Shown piece after piece: positions 6,852 through 14,656 of a stretch of DNA of 29,440 bases (position 1 is its first letter; every line of letters starts with the position of its first letter). The notes below the pieces were generated by a model. That model had not been told where the DNA came from. It made no database searches and was given only the letters and a program-made list of their open reading frames with translations. Both the position numbers and the translations under genes were made by a program. This DNA is from CAG-1138 sp964495385 (GTDB lineage Bacteria; Bacillota; Clostridia; Christensenellales; CAG-917): assembly GCA_964495385.1 (NCBI GenBank), contig CAZBVO010000018.1:1-29440 (forward strand), given 5' to 3'.

Positions 6852-8102
6852 ATGAAGCAAGATTACATCGAATCGGCCTCAAACGTTATGAACTTTATCA
6901 AAAAAGTCGAAACGGAAATCGGCCCACGCCTTCCGGCATCGCCCGAAGAACGCAAAGCATGCGACCTGATCAGGGCCGAATACGAAAAGAACATCGGTCT
7001 TAAAACCGTAAACGAACCGTTTAAGGTTGCGCCTATGGCCAGCATCGGCGCCCTGCCTTACATTGGCCTTGCAACTCTGATTGCGTTTGTTTTGTTTTAT
7101 ATCTATCCGCTTGCAGGTGCAATCCTTGCGGCATGCGCGCTGTTTTATGCAGGGGTTATGTGCATAGTTTACACCAGCATGTTCGACTTCCTGTGGCCTA
7201 AAAAAGAAAGCTCCAACTTCTACACCGTTCAGGAACCGAAATCCGGAAAAGCCGACTACACGGTTATTCTCAGCGCACACTACGACAGCAGTTGGGAATG
7301 GACCATGCAATACAAAAACCCTAAAACCTTTATCCCTAAAGTGGTTTGGGGCGTAGTCGGAACGGTAATCGTGATGGCCTGCGGCATCATCTTGACCGTA
7401 ATCGGCAAAAATCAACCTGTTTGGAAAAGCATCTCCGAAGGCATTGGCGGCGTATGGCAATGGATTTCGTTGCTTCTGCCTATTGCAGGTCTGCCTGGTT
7501 TGTATTATTTGACACAATTTTTGTCTCACGACAAATCGGTTTCCAGCCCGGGCGCGATGGACAACCTCACCGGTATCGGCATCAACATGGAGGTTGCTCG
7601 CTACTACAACGAACATCCTGACGAGCTTCCTGACAACTGCCGCCTTATGTGCGCAGGTCTCGGATGCGAAGAAGCAGGCCTTAAAGGCAGTTTTGCTTTC
7701 GTCAAAAAGCACAAGAAGGAAGAATTTTTCAAAAATCTGTACGTTGTAAATCTGGACAGCATTTCCGACTACGACTACTTCGAAGTCGTCACCGGCGATC
7801 CTCTGCAATTTGCAAGCTACGACAAAGAAATGATCGACCTTGCTTACGAAAGTCTTAAAGAAGCAGGCGTCATCAGAAAGACCGGCAAAATCGTCAACCC
7901 TATCGGCGGCAACGACGCAACGCCTTTCCACAAAGCAGGCGTAAAAGCAATCACCCTTGCCGCACAAAACCCTATCCCTACAAACTACTACCACACCCGC
8001 AACGACCGCACCGACCGTTTGAGCGAGGAAGTGTTTGCCGAAGGTTTGGACGTAACGCACCGCATCGTCAGGAAAATTTTCGAAAAAGAAGCAAACAAAT
8101 AG
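6852..8102 (+). CDS. Membrane-embedded M28-family zinc aminopeptidase
   Basis: This 416-residue protein has the full M28 di-zinc set: H143 and D145 in SAHYDSS, D237 in GAMDNLTG, catalytic-base pair E273-E274 in LGCEEAGLKGS, D302 in NLDS, and H381 in YYHTRND. M28 enzymes release N-terminal amino acids from peptides. Unusually, four hydrophobic segments are built in: two ahead of the catalytic domain (about 66-84 and 87-108) and two (about 163-186 and 203-224) between the first metal motif HYD and the second, MDN. The active site must therefore assemble around a membrane hairpin. There is no signal peptide. GGAGG before the ATG is the ribosome-binding site. Monocistronic, with its own promoter and terminator. 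Substrate unknown. Confidence 0.88.
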   Translation: MKQDYIESASNVMNFIKKVETEIGPRLPASPEERKACDLIRAEYEKNIGLKTVNEPFKVAPMASIGALPYIGLATLIAFVLFYIYPLAGAILAACALFYAGVMCIVYTSMFDFLWPKKESSNFYTVQEPKSGKADYTVILSAHYDSSWEWTMQYKNPKTFIPKVVWGVVGTVIVMACGIILTVIGKNQPVWKSISEGIGGVWQWISLLLPIAGLPGLYYLTQFLSHDKSVSSPGAMDNLTGIGINMEVARYYNEHPDELPDNCRLMCAGLGCEEAGLKGSFAFVKKHKKEEFFKNLYVVNLDSISDYDYFEVVTGDPLQFASYDKEMIDLAYESLKEAGVIRKTGKIVNPIGGNDATPFHKAGVKAITLAAQNPIPTNYYHTRNDRTDRLSEEVFAEGLDVTHRIVRKIFEKEANK

Positions 8103-8156
8103 TTTAAATGCCAAAAAACACATTGTAAACTTTTGTTTTCAGTAAAAAATCAAAAT

Positions 8157-8189
8157 AAAAAGCGAGGCTTTTTGCCTCGCTTTTTTGGT
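8157..8189 (+). terminator. Bidirectional terminator between the convergent M28 genes
   Basis: AAAAGCGAGGC (8157-8167) pairs with GCCTCGCTTTT (8174-8184), an 11-bp perfect stem with T runs on both strands. It serves the gene to its left and the minus-strand gene ending at 8198. Confidence 0.9.
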
Positions 8190-8197
8190 TTTTGGGG

Positions 8198-9643
8198 TTA
8201 TTTTTTCATCTTCAATTTGCCGATACCCAGCGAATAGCCTTGCGGTTTGCCGAGTTCCTTTGCCGACTTTTCGTCTATAAGCGTGACGCATTCGGTGAAG
8301 GTTTCGATTTGCTGAACCATAAGTTCGAGATTGAACTTATCCATGTGGTGATTTCCGGTTTTGTCAACCGAGCACAGATAATCCGGTGCGGTAACAAGAG
8401 CGATTTCAGGAATCTTTTTGTTGAACAGCGGTTGCCCTTCGCCGAAGTGCAAAAGATTGTGTCCGCGGAGCGTGTAGGTGCGCAAGAGAGTTCTGTCTTT
8501 TACCGCCTCGTAGTAAATGTCGTCCATGACTTTGTTGCCGGTGTAAACGATTTCGGCATCTATGTCGTTGGTTTGAACGTATTTGCCGTCGACGTCTTTC
8601 CATTCGGTGCAACCGAGGTGTTCCACCGCGCATCCTGCCACGACTTTATAGCCGCCGTGCTTGCCGGACTTGTCTTTCCAAACGTTTTTGTGATCGGCAA
8701 GCCAACGAGACGTTGCCTGATCGAAGCCCGTGCGGAACTTAGGAAGACGGAAATGCCCCGTTACGAAGACGAATATCAAATTGCGCTTTGTCGGATGTTT
8801 GACAAAGTATTCAAGCATCGACAGCATGGCAACGCCGCCGTTTTCTTCGCTGAAGTTGCAACCGTCGGTGTGAGCGTTTATTATAATCGCTTCGTTTGTG
8901 TCGGCAGTGCCTTTTACAACGGTGTAGAAGGATTCGGTAAGCGCATTTTTCTCGATTTGGCCGTTAAGAACCAACGTTGCGCTCTTTTTTGCTTTTGCGG
9001 CGGCAAGAAGTTTTTTGCCTTCGGTTTCGTTTACCCAAAGCATCGGAACCTTCAGATAGCCCAAAATGAAGTTGAGCCATTGACCGTCGACCATATCTGC
9101 GGACATGTCTTCCCAAATGCAAACCATGCCTTTCATTCCGGCAAGTTTAGCACTCCAGAAAGTGAGCAAGGTTTTTACGAAAACCGTGCTGACCGGACCG
9201 CGATAGCTCTTTTCGATTTCCAAAGTGTCAGGAAGGGCTCTGCGCATGTCAAAAGCGATTTTGCTGCTGATTTTGCTGAGGTTTTTGATGTGGCATACGC
9301 CGATTTTTCCTCTTGCTTTTTGGAAACCGAGCGGATGATTGCCTACTTCCACCAATCTTCCCGTTACGCCTTCGGCCGGAGTGAGACCGCTGTACGGAAA
9401 TTCGGAAGAAATTTCGATGCTTTCGCCGTCAACGGTAAGCGAACTGGAAGTTGCTTCCCAGCGGTCGAAACGATATTCCTTCGAATAAACTTCAAGGCCG
9501 AGTGCCTTAATTTGGTCCTTAAGCCAACCGCAATACTCTCTCTGCCCTTCCGAGCCCGTCAAACGCAAACCGCACGCGTTCATGCGATTCATGTTTGCCA
9601 AAACCCGTTCGGCCGAATGCAAATCTTGTCTTTCGATATTCAT
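8198..9643 (-). CDS. M28-like protein with PA-type insert and altered metal ligands
   Basis: This 481-residue protein resembles M28 peptidases with an inserted protease-associated region (about residues 90-225, including TGRLVEVGNHP and ARGKIGVCHI). The first metal motif INAHTDG (H258, D260) is present. The next, normally DN, reads SEENGG with E267, and where the catalytic GEE is expected the sequence is FVTGHFRLPKF (H297). Other candidate ligands are H342 in VEHLGCTEW and H432-H433 in TGNHHMDKF. No signal peptide or membrane segment is visible, so it is cytoplasmic. The start at 9643 is chosen for the GAGGTGG upstream; an earlier in-frame ATG lies beyond the promoter. Peptidase activity is uncertain. 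Confidence 0.75.
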   Translation of the reverse strand: MNIERQDLHSAERVLANMNRMNACGLRLTGSEGQREYCGWLKDQIKALGLEVYSKEYRFDRWEATSSSLTVDGESIEISSEFPYSGLTPAEGVTGRLVEVGNHPLGFQKARGKIGVCHIKNLSKISSKIAFDMRRALPDTLEIEKSYRGPVSTVFVKTLLTFWSAKLAGMKGMVCIWEDMSADMVDGQWLNFILGYLKVPMLWVNETEGKKLLAAAKAKKSATLVLNGQIEKNALTESFYTVVKGTADTNEAIIINAHTDGCNFSEENGGVAMLSMLEYFVKHPTKRNLIFVFVTGHFRLPKFRTGFDQATSRWLADHKNVWKDKSGKHGGYKVVAGCAVEHLGCTEWKDVDGKYVQTNDIDAEIVYTGNKVMDDIYYEAVKDRTLLRTYTLRGHNLLHFGEGQPLFNKKIPEIALVTAPDYLCSVDKTGNHHMDKFNLELMVQQIETFTECVTLIDEKSAKELGKPQGYSLGIGKLKMKK

Positions 9644-9656
9644 AATTCCACCTCGA

Positions 9657-9675
9657 ATTTTAGTTACACTAAAAT
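9657..9675. promoter_or_regulatory. Palindromic operator on the M28-like gene promoter
   Basis: ATTTTAGT-TAC-ACTAAAAT is a perfect 8-bp inverted repeat with a 3-base centre. It begins at the -10 element and covers the predicted transcription start, a position suited to repression. I do not recognise the regulator. Confidence 0.6.
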
Positions 9676-9702
9676 GATAGCCTATTTGTCGGCCGTTGTC
9701 AA
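9674..9702 (-). promoter_or_regulatory. SigA-type promoter of the M28-like gene
   Basis: On the minus strand TTGACA (9697-9702), a 17-bp spacer and TATCAT (9674-9679). Confidence 0.85.
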
Positions 9703-9763
9703 GCCGACGGGAATTGACTCTCAGCAGAATATTCAATTTGTTTAAAGCATATCTTGTTTACGG

Positions 9764-9792
9764 TTGTTTTTTTTACGAAAATATGTTAAACT
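9764..9792 (+). promoter_or_regulatory. Possible promoter of the DUF1538 operon
   Basis: TTGTTT (9764-9769), a 17-bp spacer and TAAACT (9787-9792), about 58 bp before the likely start codon. The match is modest, and TAATAC a few bases on is an alternative -10. Confidence 0.35.
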
Positions 9793-9850
9793 TAATACAC
9801 AATTAAGGTTTTTACGTTACAATTGCAAAAAACGCAGGAGGAATTTTGCT

Positions 9851-11377
9851 TTGCTTAAAGGTCTGGTGCCAAAATTGAAAGAATCCGCCATCTCGGTGTT
9901 GCCCGTAGCACTAATTGTTTTGGTGCTTTGCATGACGCCGCTGGTTTCGCTGACGTCAACCGAGTTGACCGCTTTTTGCGTATCTTCGGTTATGCTGATT
10001 GCCGGCATAGGTCTTTTTAACCTCGGCGCCGACATCGCAATGACACCGATGGGCGAGCAAATGGGTTCGGGCCTCACCAAAAGCCGCAAAATGTCCCTGC
10101 TACTGCCGGCGGCATTCATTATGGGCTTTTTGATCACCGTTGCCGAACCGGATCTGTCGGTTTTGGCCGAACAGATAAGCGCAATAATGAGCGGCACGCT
10201 TTTGATTGTAACCGTAGGCGTGGGCGTTGGTCTGTTTTTATTGATATCCGTTTTGAAAATCGTACTCAAAAAAGATCTTGCGCCGCTTCTGATGTTCTTC
10301 TATATGCTGTTGTTTGCGCTGTGCGCTCTGCTTGTCGAAGCAGGCAAAGAAGGTATGTTGCCTCTGGCTTTCGACTCGGGCGGCGTAACCACCGGTCCGA
10401 TTACCGTTCCGTTTATCATGGCACTCGGCGTCGGTATCGCCCAATCCATCGGCGGCAGAAACAGTTCCGAAAACAGCTTCGGCTTGATTGCATTATGCTC
10501 CATAGGCCCTATGGTTGCGGTTATGGCTTTGTCCTTGATAAGCAAAGGCGACCTTAATTACACGTTGCCGGACTACTCGGTTGAAAGCAACCTCGGCGCA
10601 AACTTTTGGCCGGCACTCGGCTCGGTTGTCGGCGAAGTCGCACTTGCTTTGGGAATGATCGTAGTGTTCTTTGTGGTGTTGCAACTCACCGTTTTGAAGC
10701 TGCCTAAAAAGAAGCTTACGCAAATCGCAATCGGTATTGTTTACACGTTTTTGGGACTTGTGGTGTTCCTTTTGGCAGTTAAAATAGGTTTTATGCCGAT
10801 TGGCTACAAAATAGGCACACAACTTGCACAAACAAGCAAGTGGCTGTTGGTGGGCTTCGGACTTGTTGTGGGCATGGTTGTTGTTCTTGCCGAACCTGCC
10901 GTTCACGTTTTAAACAAACAGGTTGAAGAAGTCACCGACGGTATGATAACCAAACGCTCGATGATGATTGCATTAAGCGTAGGCGTGGGCGTTTCGATAG
11001 GTTTGTCGCTGCTTCGAATAGTTTTGGGATTTTCGGTTTTGTATTATCTCATCCCGGGCTATCTCATCAGTTTGGGGCTGTCCTTCTTCGTGCCGAAAAT
11101 ATACACGGCAATCGCTTTTGACTCGGGCGGAGTCGCAAGCGGACCGCTCACCTCAAGCTTTATTTTGCCGCTTGCAATCGGTGCGGCCGAAATCCTTATC
11201 GGCGAAAGCGGAATTATGGACTACGCCTTTGGCGTCGTTGCAATGGTTGCAATGACTCCGCTTATCACCATTCAGGCGTTGGGCTTTAGGGCGGTTATGG
11301 CCAAAAAAGTTCGCGAAAAAATCGTTATGCGTCGTATTCTCGATGCCGACGACGAACAAATCATCGATTTTATGTAG
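9851..11377 (+). CDS. DUF1538 membrane protein (duplicated transporter-like fold)
   Basis: This 508-residue protein has about 12-14 hydrophobic segments and no signal peptide. It is two homologous halves: each has an AEP motif (AEPDLSVLAEQI at 98-109, AEPAVHVLNKQV at 347-358) followed about 75 residues later by AFDSGGV-GP (AFDSGGVTTGP at 173-183, AFDSGGVASGP at 422-432). This matches the DUF1538 family, whose function is not established; the inverted or tandem duplication and buried polar motifs suggest a transporter. The start is a TTG at 9851, because AGGAGG lies 9 bases upstream. The ATG 29 codons earlier has no ribosome-binding site. The gene leads an operon with two PII-like genes, so the transport activity is probably controlled by them. 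Confidence 0.85.
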   Translation: MLKGLVPKLKESAISVLPVALIVLVLCMTPLVSLTSTELTAFCVSSVMLIAGIGLFNLGADIAMTPMGEQMGSGLTKSRKMSLLLPAAFIMGFLITVAEPDLSVLAEQISAIMSGTLLIVTVGVGVGLFLLISVLKIVLKKDLAPLLMFFYMLLFALCALLVEAGKEGMLPLAFDSGGVTTGPITVPFIMALGVGIAQSIGGRNSSENSFGLIALCSIGPMVAVMALSLISKGDLNYTLPDYSVESNLGANFWPALGSVVGEVALALGMIVVFFVVLQLTVLKLPKKKLTQIAIGIVYTFLGLVVFLLAVKIGFMPIGYKIGTQLAQTSKWLLVGFGLVVGMVVVLAEPAVHVLNKQVEEVTDGMITKRSMMIALSVGVGVSIGLSLLRIVLGFSVLYYLIPGYLISLGLSFFVPKIYTAIAFDSGGVASGPLTSSFILPLAIGAAEILIGESGIMDYAFGVVAMVAMTPLITIQALGFRAVMAKKVREKIVMRRILDADDEQIIDFM

Positions 11378-11386
11378 GAGGCGGAT

Positions 11387-11782
11387 ATGGCAGAACGAAA
11401 ACCAAAAACAAAAACTCAAGCCAACCAAAAGGTATCGTCAGGTCGTCTGAAACTTCTTATAACCATCGTTCCAAGGGCCAAAGCCGAATTTTATGCCGAT
11501 ATCATTCAGTCGTTTGGCGTAAACATGCAAATGCTTAGCGCCGCAACCGGCACCGCCCGTGCTGAAATTATGGACCTTCTCGGCTTGTCCGACAACGCCA
11601 AAACGGTTATTTTCAGTGTAATTAAGGCCGAAAAAGTTGACGAAGCAATGGCAACATTGGAAGACAAATTCAACAGCATTCGAAACGGCAAAGGCATCGC
11701 CATGACCGTGCCTATGACCAGCGTGATAGGCGTTGCGGTGTTCGGATTTTTGTCCGACAACCGCTCGACAGTAAAGGAGTAA
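11387..11782 (+). CDS. PII-like regulatory protein, first copy
   Basis: This 131-residue protein has a basic 20-residue extension and then a PII/GlnB-like ferredoxin fold. The pattern is LKLLITIVPRAKAEFYADII (first strand and helix), a variable loop near residues 47-58, AKTVIFSVIKAEKVDEAMATL (strand and helix), and NGKGIAMTVPMTSVIGVAVF (final strands). PII proteins are trimers that sense nucleotides or metabolites and bind transporters and enzymes. Residues of the classical uridylylated T-loop tyrosine are not evident. AGGAGG is at the right distance before the ATG, and the gene starts 9 bases after the DUF1538 stop. It differs clearly from the second copy, so a heterotrimer or two separate signals are possible. 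Confidence 0.75.
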   Translation: MAERKPKTKTQANQKVSSGRLKLLITIVPRAKAEFYADIIQSFGVNMQMLSAATGTARAEIMDLLGLSDNAKTVIFSVIKAEKVDEAMATLEDKFNSIRNGKGIAMTVPMTSVIGVAVFGFLSDNRSTVKE

Positions 11783-11786
11783 GATT

Positions 11787-12191
11787 ATGAACAAATTTCA
11801 ACACGAACTTATAATTTGCATAGTAAACTCGGGCTATACCGAACAAGTTATGGACACCGCAAGAAGCGTGGGAGCGGGCGGAGGCACCGTAATTCACGCC
11901 AAAGGAACCGCCAACAAAGAGGCCGAAGCGCTTTTCAAAATAACCGTGCAGCCGGAAAAAGAAATGGTTATAATTTTGGTTCCGTCAAAAATGAAGGACG
12001 AACTTTTGCACGCGCTGTATAAATCCGTAGGTTTAAACACTCCGGGACAAGGCATCGCCTTCTCGATGCCCGTTGACGAGGTTGTGGGGCTGTCCGACGC
12101 CGCACCTTCCATGCCTAAAAAGCAAAAAGCCGAAAAAGCACCGCAAGAACCGGTCGACCAACCTACCGACCAAACCTCGGAAAACAAATAA
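11787..12191 (+). CDS. PII-like regulatory protein, second copy
   Basis: This 134-residue protein is a recognisable PII homologue: HELIICIVNSGYTEQVMDTA, then the loop GAGGGTVIHAKGT (residues about 30-42) ending in the EAEALF strand, then EKEMVIILVPSKMKDELLHAL and the C-terminal GQGIAFSMPVDEVVGL. The GAGGGT/ GQGI features resemble nucleotide-binding B- and C-loop regions of the family. Residues after about 108 form a charged, Pro/Gln-rich tail rich in KAEK and DQPTDQ, which is not part of the PII fold. It starts 4 bases after the first PII-like gene, with AAGGAG upstream, and ends the operon before a strong terminator. Confidence 0.82.
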   Translation: MNKFQHELIICIVNSGYTEQVMDTARSVGAGGGTVIHAKGTANKEAEALFKITVQPEKEMVIILVPSKMKDELLHALYKSVGLNTPGQGIAFSMPVDEVVGLSDAAPSMPKKQKAEKAPQEPVDQPTDQTSENK

Positions 12192-12205
12192 ACTGTAAGC
12201 AATTT

Positions 12206-12237
12206 AAAAGGAGCGCGCCTGCGCTCCTTTTTTGTTT
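12206..12237 (+). terminator. Terminator of the DUF1538-PII operon
   Basis: AAAGGAGCGC (12207-12216), loop GCCT, and GCGCTCCTTT (12221-12230) form a 10-bp perfect stem followed by TTTG. Confidence 0.9.
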
Positions 12238-12243
12238 GTTTTT

Positions 12244-12275
12244 AAAAATAAAACCCGAGAGCGTTTTGCTCTCGG
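12244..12275 (-). terminator. Terminator of tRNA-Gln
   Basis: On the minus strand CCGAGAGC-AAAAC-GCTCTCGG (arms 12268-12275 and 12255-12262) is followed by GTTTTATTTTT, 5 bases past the tRNA 3' end. Confidence 0.9.
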
Positions 12276-12280
12276 ATTTG

Positions 12281-12354
12281 TGGCAGGGATAGTCGGAATC
12301 GAACCAACACCGAAGGAGTCAGAGGCCTTTGTGCTACCTTTACACCATACCCCA
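12281..12354 (-). tRNA. tRNA-Gln (anticodon CTG)
   Basis: The 74-nt gene starts TGGGGTA and ends with an encoded GCCA (CCA complement at 12281-12283). The anticodon loop is CTCTGAC, giving anticodon CTG. D and T arms pair fully and the T loop has TTCGATT. Two positions are non-paired: U1 with U72 at the acceptor tip and C31 with U39 in the anticodon stem. The first is a weaker form of the U1-A72 pair typical of tRNA-Gln. It has its own consensus promoter and terminator and lies directly after gltX. Confidence 0.9.
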
Positions 12355-12369
12355 GCATTTACGACTAAA

Positions 12370-12398
12370 ATTATACTCGTCTAAAATGCGTTTGTCAA
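12370..12398 (-). promoter_or_regulatory. Consensus SigA promoter of tRNA-Gln
   Basis: On the minus strand TTGACA (12393-12398), 17 bp and TATAAT (12370-12375): a perfect match, starting 6 bp beyond the gltX stop codon. Confidence 0.92.
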
Positions 12399-12403
12399 TC
12401 GTT

Positions 12404-13846
12404 TTACGCCTGTTTTGAAAGAAGTTGAAGCGCAAATTTCATTCTGCGCACCGTTTCCGCCTTGCCCAAAACGTCTGCAAGTTCGGTTGCTCCGCCCGGA
12501 GTTACGTCCCGTCCGCTTATTGCAACCCTGATTGCCCAGAACATAGTGTTCTTTTTAACTCCGAGGTTTTCGCACAAACCGCCAAAAACCTCGAAGAGTC
12601 TGTCATTATTCCATTCTTCAATGTCATTTGCCGCTTCTATAGCCCTCTCTAAGCACAGTTTTGCCGTGCTTTCGTCGGATTTAGACTTTTTGTTTACAAA
12701 CAGCGCAGTGTCGAAGTCGCCGTATTCGGCCAAGAAGTCAACCGCCTCAGGGATGTCGCCAAGCGTTTCGATGCGCCCTTTTAATATACGACCGAGCTTT
12801 CCGTAATCGTAAAGCCCTTTCACTTTCGAAGCCTCGAAGAACGGCCTTGCCAGTTCGTCGAAGCGGTCGTCGGACAGCTCTTTAACGTACAGTCCGTTCA
12901 GCCAGCGCATTTTTGTTTCGTCAAAAATGCTTGCCGATTTGGTTATACCCTCGACGTTGAAACTTTCGATAAGTTCGTCAACGGTCATTTTTTCGGTGTT
13001 GTTTTTAGGACTCCATCCCAAAAGCGCAATATAGTTGACAATCGCTTCCGGCAAGAAACCTTTTTTCAAAAAGTCCTCGAAGTTTGCGTCGCCGTAACGC
13101 TTGGACAGCTTGCGGGTGGCATCCTTCATAATAGGCGGCAAATGCATATACATCGGCCTTTCCCATCCGAAAGCATCGTACATGAGGTTGTATTTAGGAG
13201 TGCTGGACAAATATTCCGTGCCGCGGATAACGTGAGTTATACCCATGAGGTGATCGTCCACAACATTGGCAAAATTGTAAGTCGGCATGCCGTCACTCTT
13301 TAACAATATCTGGTCTTCCAAATCGGAAAAGTCAACACTGATGCGGCCGTAAACCATATCGTCGTAGCTCGATTCGCCCTCGGCGGGTATGTTTTGACGG
13401 ATGACGTACGGTTCGCCTGCGGCGATTTTAGCCTCCACTTCTTCCTTGGACAACGACAGGCAATGTTTGTCGTACTTTTTCACTCCGTTTGCGTCGGCCA
13501 AAGTGTCCAAACGTTCCTTGGAACAAAAACAATAATACGCGCCGCCGAGCTCGACCAATTTTTTTGCATATTCGGCGTAAAGCGGTTTGCGTTCGCTTTG
13601 AACGTAAGGTCCGAAACCTTTGTCCTTATCCGGGCCTTCGTCGTGTTCGATGCCGGCCTTTTTAAGCGTGCTGTAAATAAGGTCCACCGCACCTTCGACG
13701 TAACGCTCCTGATCAGTGTCCTCGATACGCAAAATAAAGTCGCCTCCGTTATGCTTTGCGTAAAGATACGCATACAGTGCGGTGCGCAAATTGCCAATAT
13801 GCATAAAGCCCGTAGGGCTCGGTGCAAAACGTGTTCTGACTTTCAT
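12404..13846 (-). CDS. gltX: Glutamyl-tRNA synthetase
   Basis: This 480-residue class I synthetase attaches Glu to tRNA-Glu. It opens VRTRFAPSPTGFMHIGN, with the HIGH-type motif HIGN at 16-19, and has the KMSKS-type motif KLSKR at 246-250. C106-x-C108 with H128-C129 form a possible zinc site, as in many bacterial GluRS. The C-terminal helical part binds the anticodon. AGGAGA precedes the ATG. It lies 8 bases after radC in one operon. tRNA-Gln begins 50 bases beyond its stop. In Bacillota lacking GlnRS, this enzyme is non-discriminating and also makes Glu-tRNA-Gln for the amidotransferase; that function here is inferred from lineage and neighbour. Confidence 0.97.
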   Translation of the reverse strand: MKVRTRFAPSPTGFMHIGNLRTALYAYLYAKHNGGDFILRIEDTDQERYVEGAVDLIYSTLKKAGIEHDEGPDKDKGFGPYVQSERKPLYAEYAKKLVELGGAYYCFCSKERLDTLADANGVKKYDKHCLSLSKEEVEAKIAAGEPYVIRQNIPAEGESSYDDMVYGRISVDFSDLEDQILLKSDGMPTYNFANVVDDHLMGITHVIRGTEYLSSTPKYNLMYDAFGWERPMYMHLPPIMKDATRKLSKRYGDANFEDFLKKGFLPEAIVNYIALLGWSPKNNTEKMTVDELIESFNVEGITKSASIFDETKMRWLNGLYVKELSDDRFDELARPFFEASKVKGLYDYGKLGRILKGRIETLGDIPEAVDFLAEYGDFDTALFVNKKSKSDESTAKLCLERAIEAANDIEEWNNDRLFEVFGGLCENLGVKKNTMFWAIRVAISGRDVTPGGATELADVLGKAETVRRMKFALQLLSKQA

Positions 13847-13854
13847 AATCTCTC

Positions 13855-14574
13855 CTAATACCTTATGATGTTGTCTTTAATAAATTCCGTAACCGAGTCG
13901 TCCATGTGTTCCATAAGGCCTTCCTTGCGGAAGCTGAAAAAGTCGGTTGCGGTGATAATGTAATGGTCGTAAAAATTGATGCCCAACGCTTTGAGCGTCA
14001 ATGCCAACATGGCCGTAAAGTTGACGTCGGCATTGGACGGTTTGGGATTTCCCGACGGATGGTTGTGTGCAAAGATAACCGAAGTCGCCTTGTTTTTCAA
14101 AACCGTTTCGGCAACCTGTCGGACGTAAACGTTTATCTCGTTAGGTATACCCGATGCGACGAAACAGCAGTTTATGACATTAAAAGCGCTGTCTAAACAT
14201 ACTACATAGCACTTTTCGATTCTTTCGCCGGCAAACAGGCACCGCAAATAACGTATTGCGTCAACGGTGTTTATTATCTTGGATTTTTGTTTCAACAAAT
14301 CTCTGTTGTAGGCAAAAAACAGTTTTGGAAAACTGGTCAAAAGCGTTGCGGCGGTTTTGGTAACGCCTTCAACGGCCATAAGTTCTTCGACGTCGGCGTT
14401 CATAACCTCGACAAGCCCGCCAAACGTTTCGATAAGTCGGTGCGCTATCGGATTGGTATCCTTGCGCGGTATGGCGTAAAACAACAAAAATTCCAGAATC
14501 TCGTGCGGCGGCATATTTTCGATTCCCGAATTGAGAACTCGCTCCCGCATTCTTTCTCTGTGTCCTTCGTGCAT
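13855..14574 (-). CDS. radC: RadC-family JAB/MPN metalloprotein
   Basis: This 239-residue protein starts MHEGHRERMRERVLNSG and has a helix-hairpin-helix region (about 20-90) and a C-terminal JAB1/MPN domain. The metal signature HNHPSGNPKPSNAD is intact at about residues 168-181. Length and order fit RadC. The family is widely annotated as a DNA-repair protein, but its biochemical role is unsettled. The start at 14574 is supported by TTGGAGC upstream; a longer reading begins upstream of the transcription start. It heads a radC-gltX operon. Confidence 0.95.
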   Translation of the reverse strand: MHEGHRERMRERVLNSGIENMPPHEILEFLLFYAIPRKDTNPIAHRLIETFGGLVEVMNADVEELMAVEGVTKTAATLLTSFPKLFFAYNRDLLKQKSKIINTVDAIRYLRCLFAGERIEKCYVVCLDSAFNVINCCFVASGIPNEINVYVRQVAETVLKNKATSVIFAHNHPSGNPKPSNADVNFTAMLALTLKALGINFYDHYIITATDFFSFRKEGLMEHMDDSVTEFIKDNIIRY

Positions 14575-14590
14575 AATTTGCTCCAAACGC

Positions 14591-14620
14591 TTAACATTTT
14601 GATATGTTATAGTATATAAT
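14591..14620 (+). promoter_or_regulatory. Promoter of the dipeptidase gene
   Basis: TTAACA (14591-14596), an 18-bp spacer and TATAAT (14615-14620), ending 36 bp before the ATG. It overlaps the radC promoter on the other strand. Confidence 0.55.
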
Positions 14621-14639
14621 AATAACATCAAAAAAACAA
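14611..14639 (-). promoter_or_regulatory. Promoter of radC-gltX
   Basis: On the minus strand TTGTTT (14634-14639), a 17-bp spacer and TATACT (14611-14616). Confidence 0.6.
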
Positions 14640-14656
14640 TTATTTTATGGTGAAAT

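Noticed and set aside
8192..9745. Plus-strand open frame of 517 codons opposite the M28-like gene
   Set aside because: Its composition is that of an antisense shadow; the minus strand has a promoter, ribosome-binding site and recognisable motifs.
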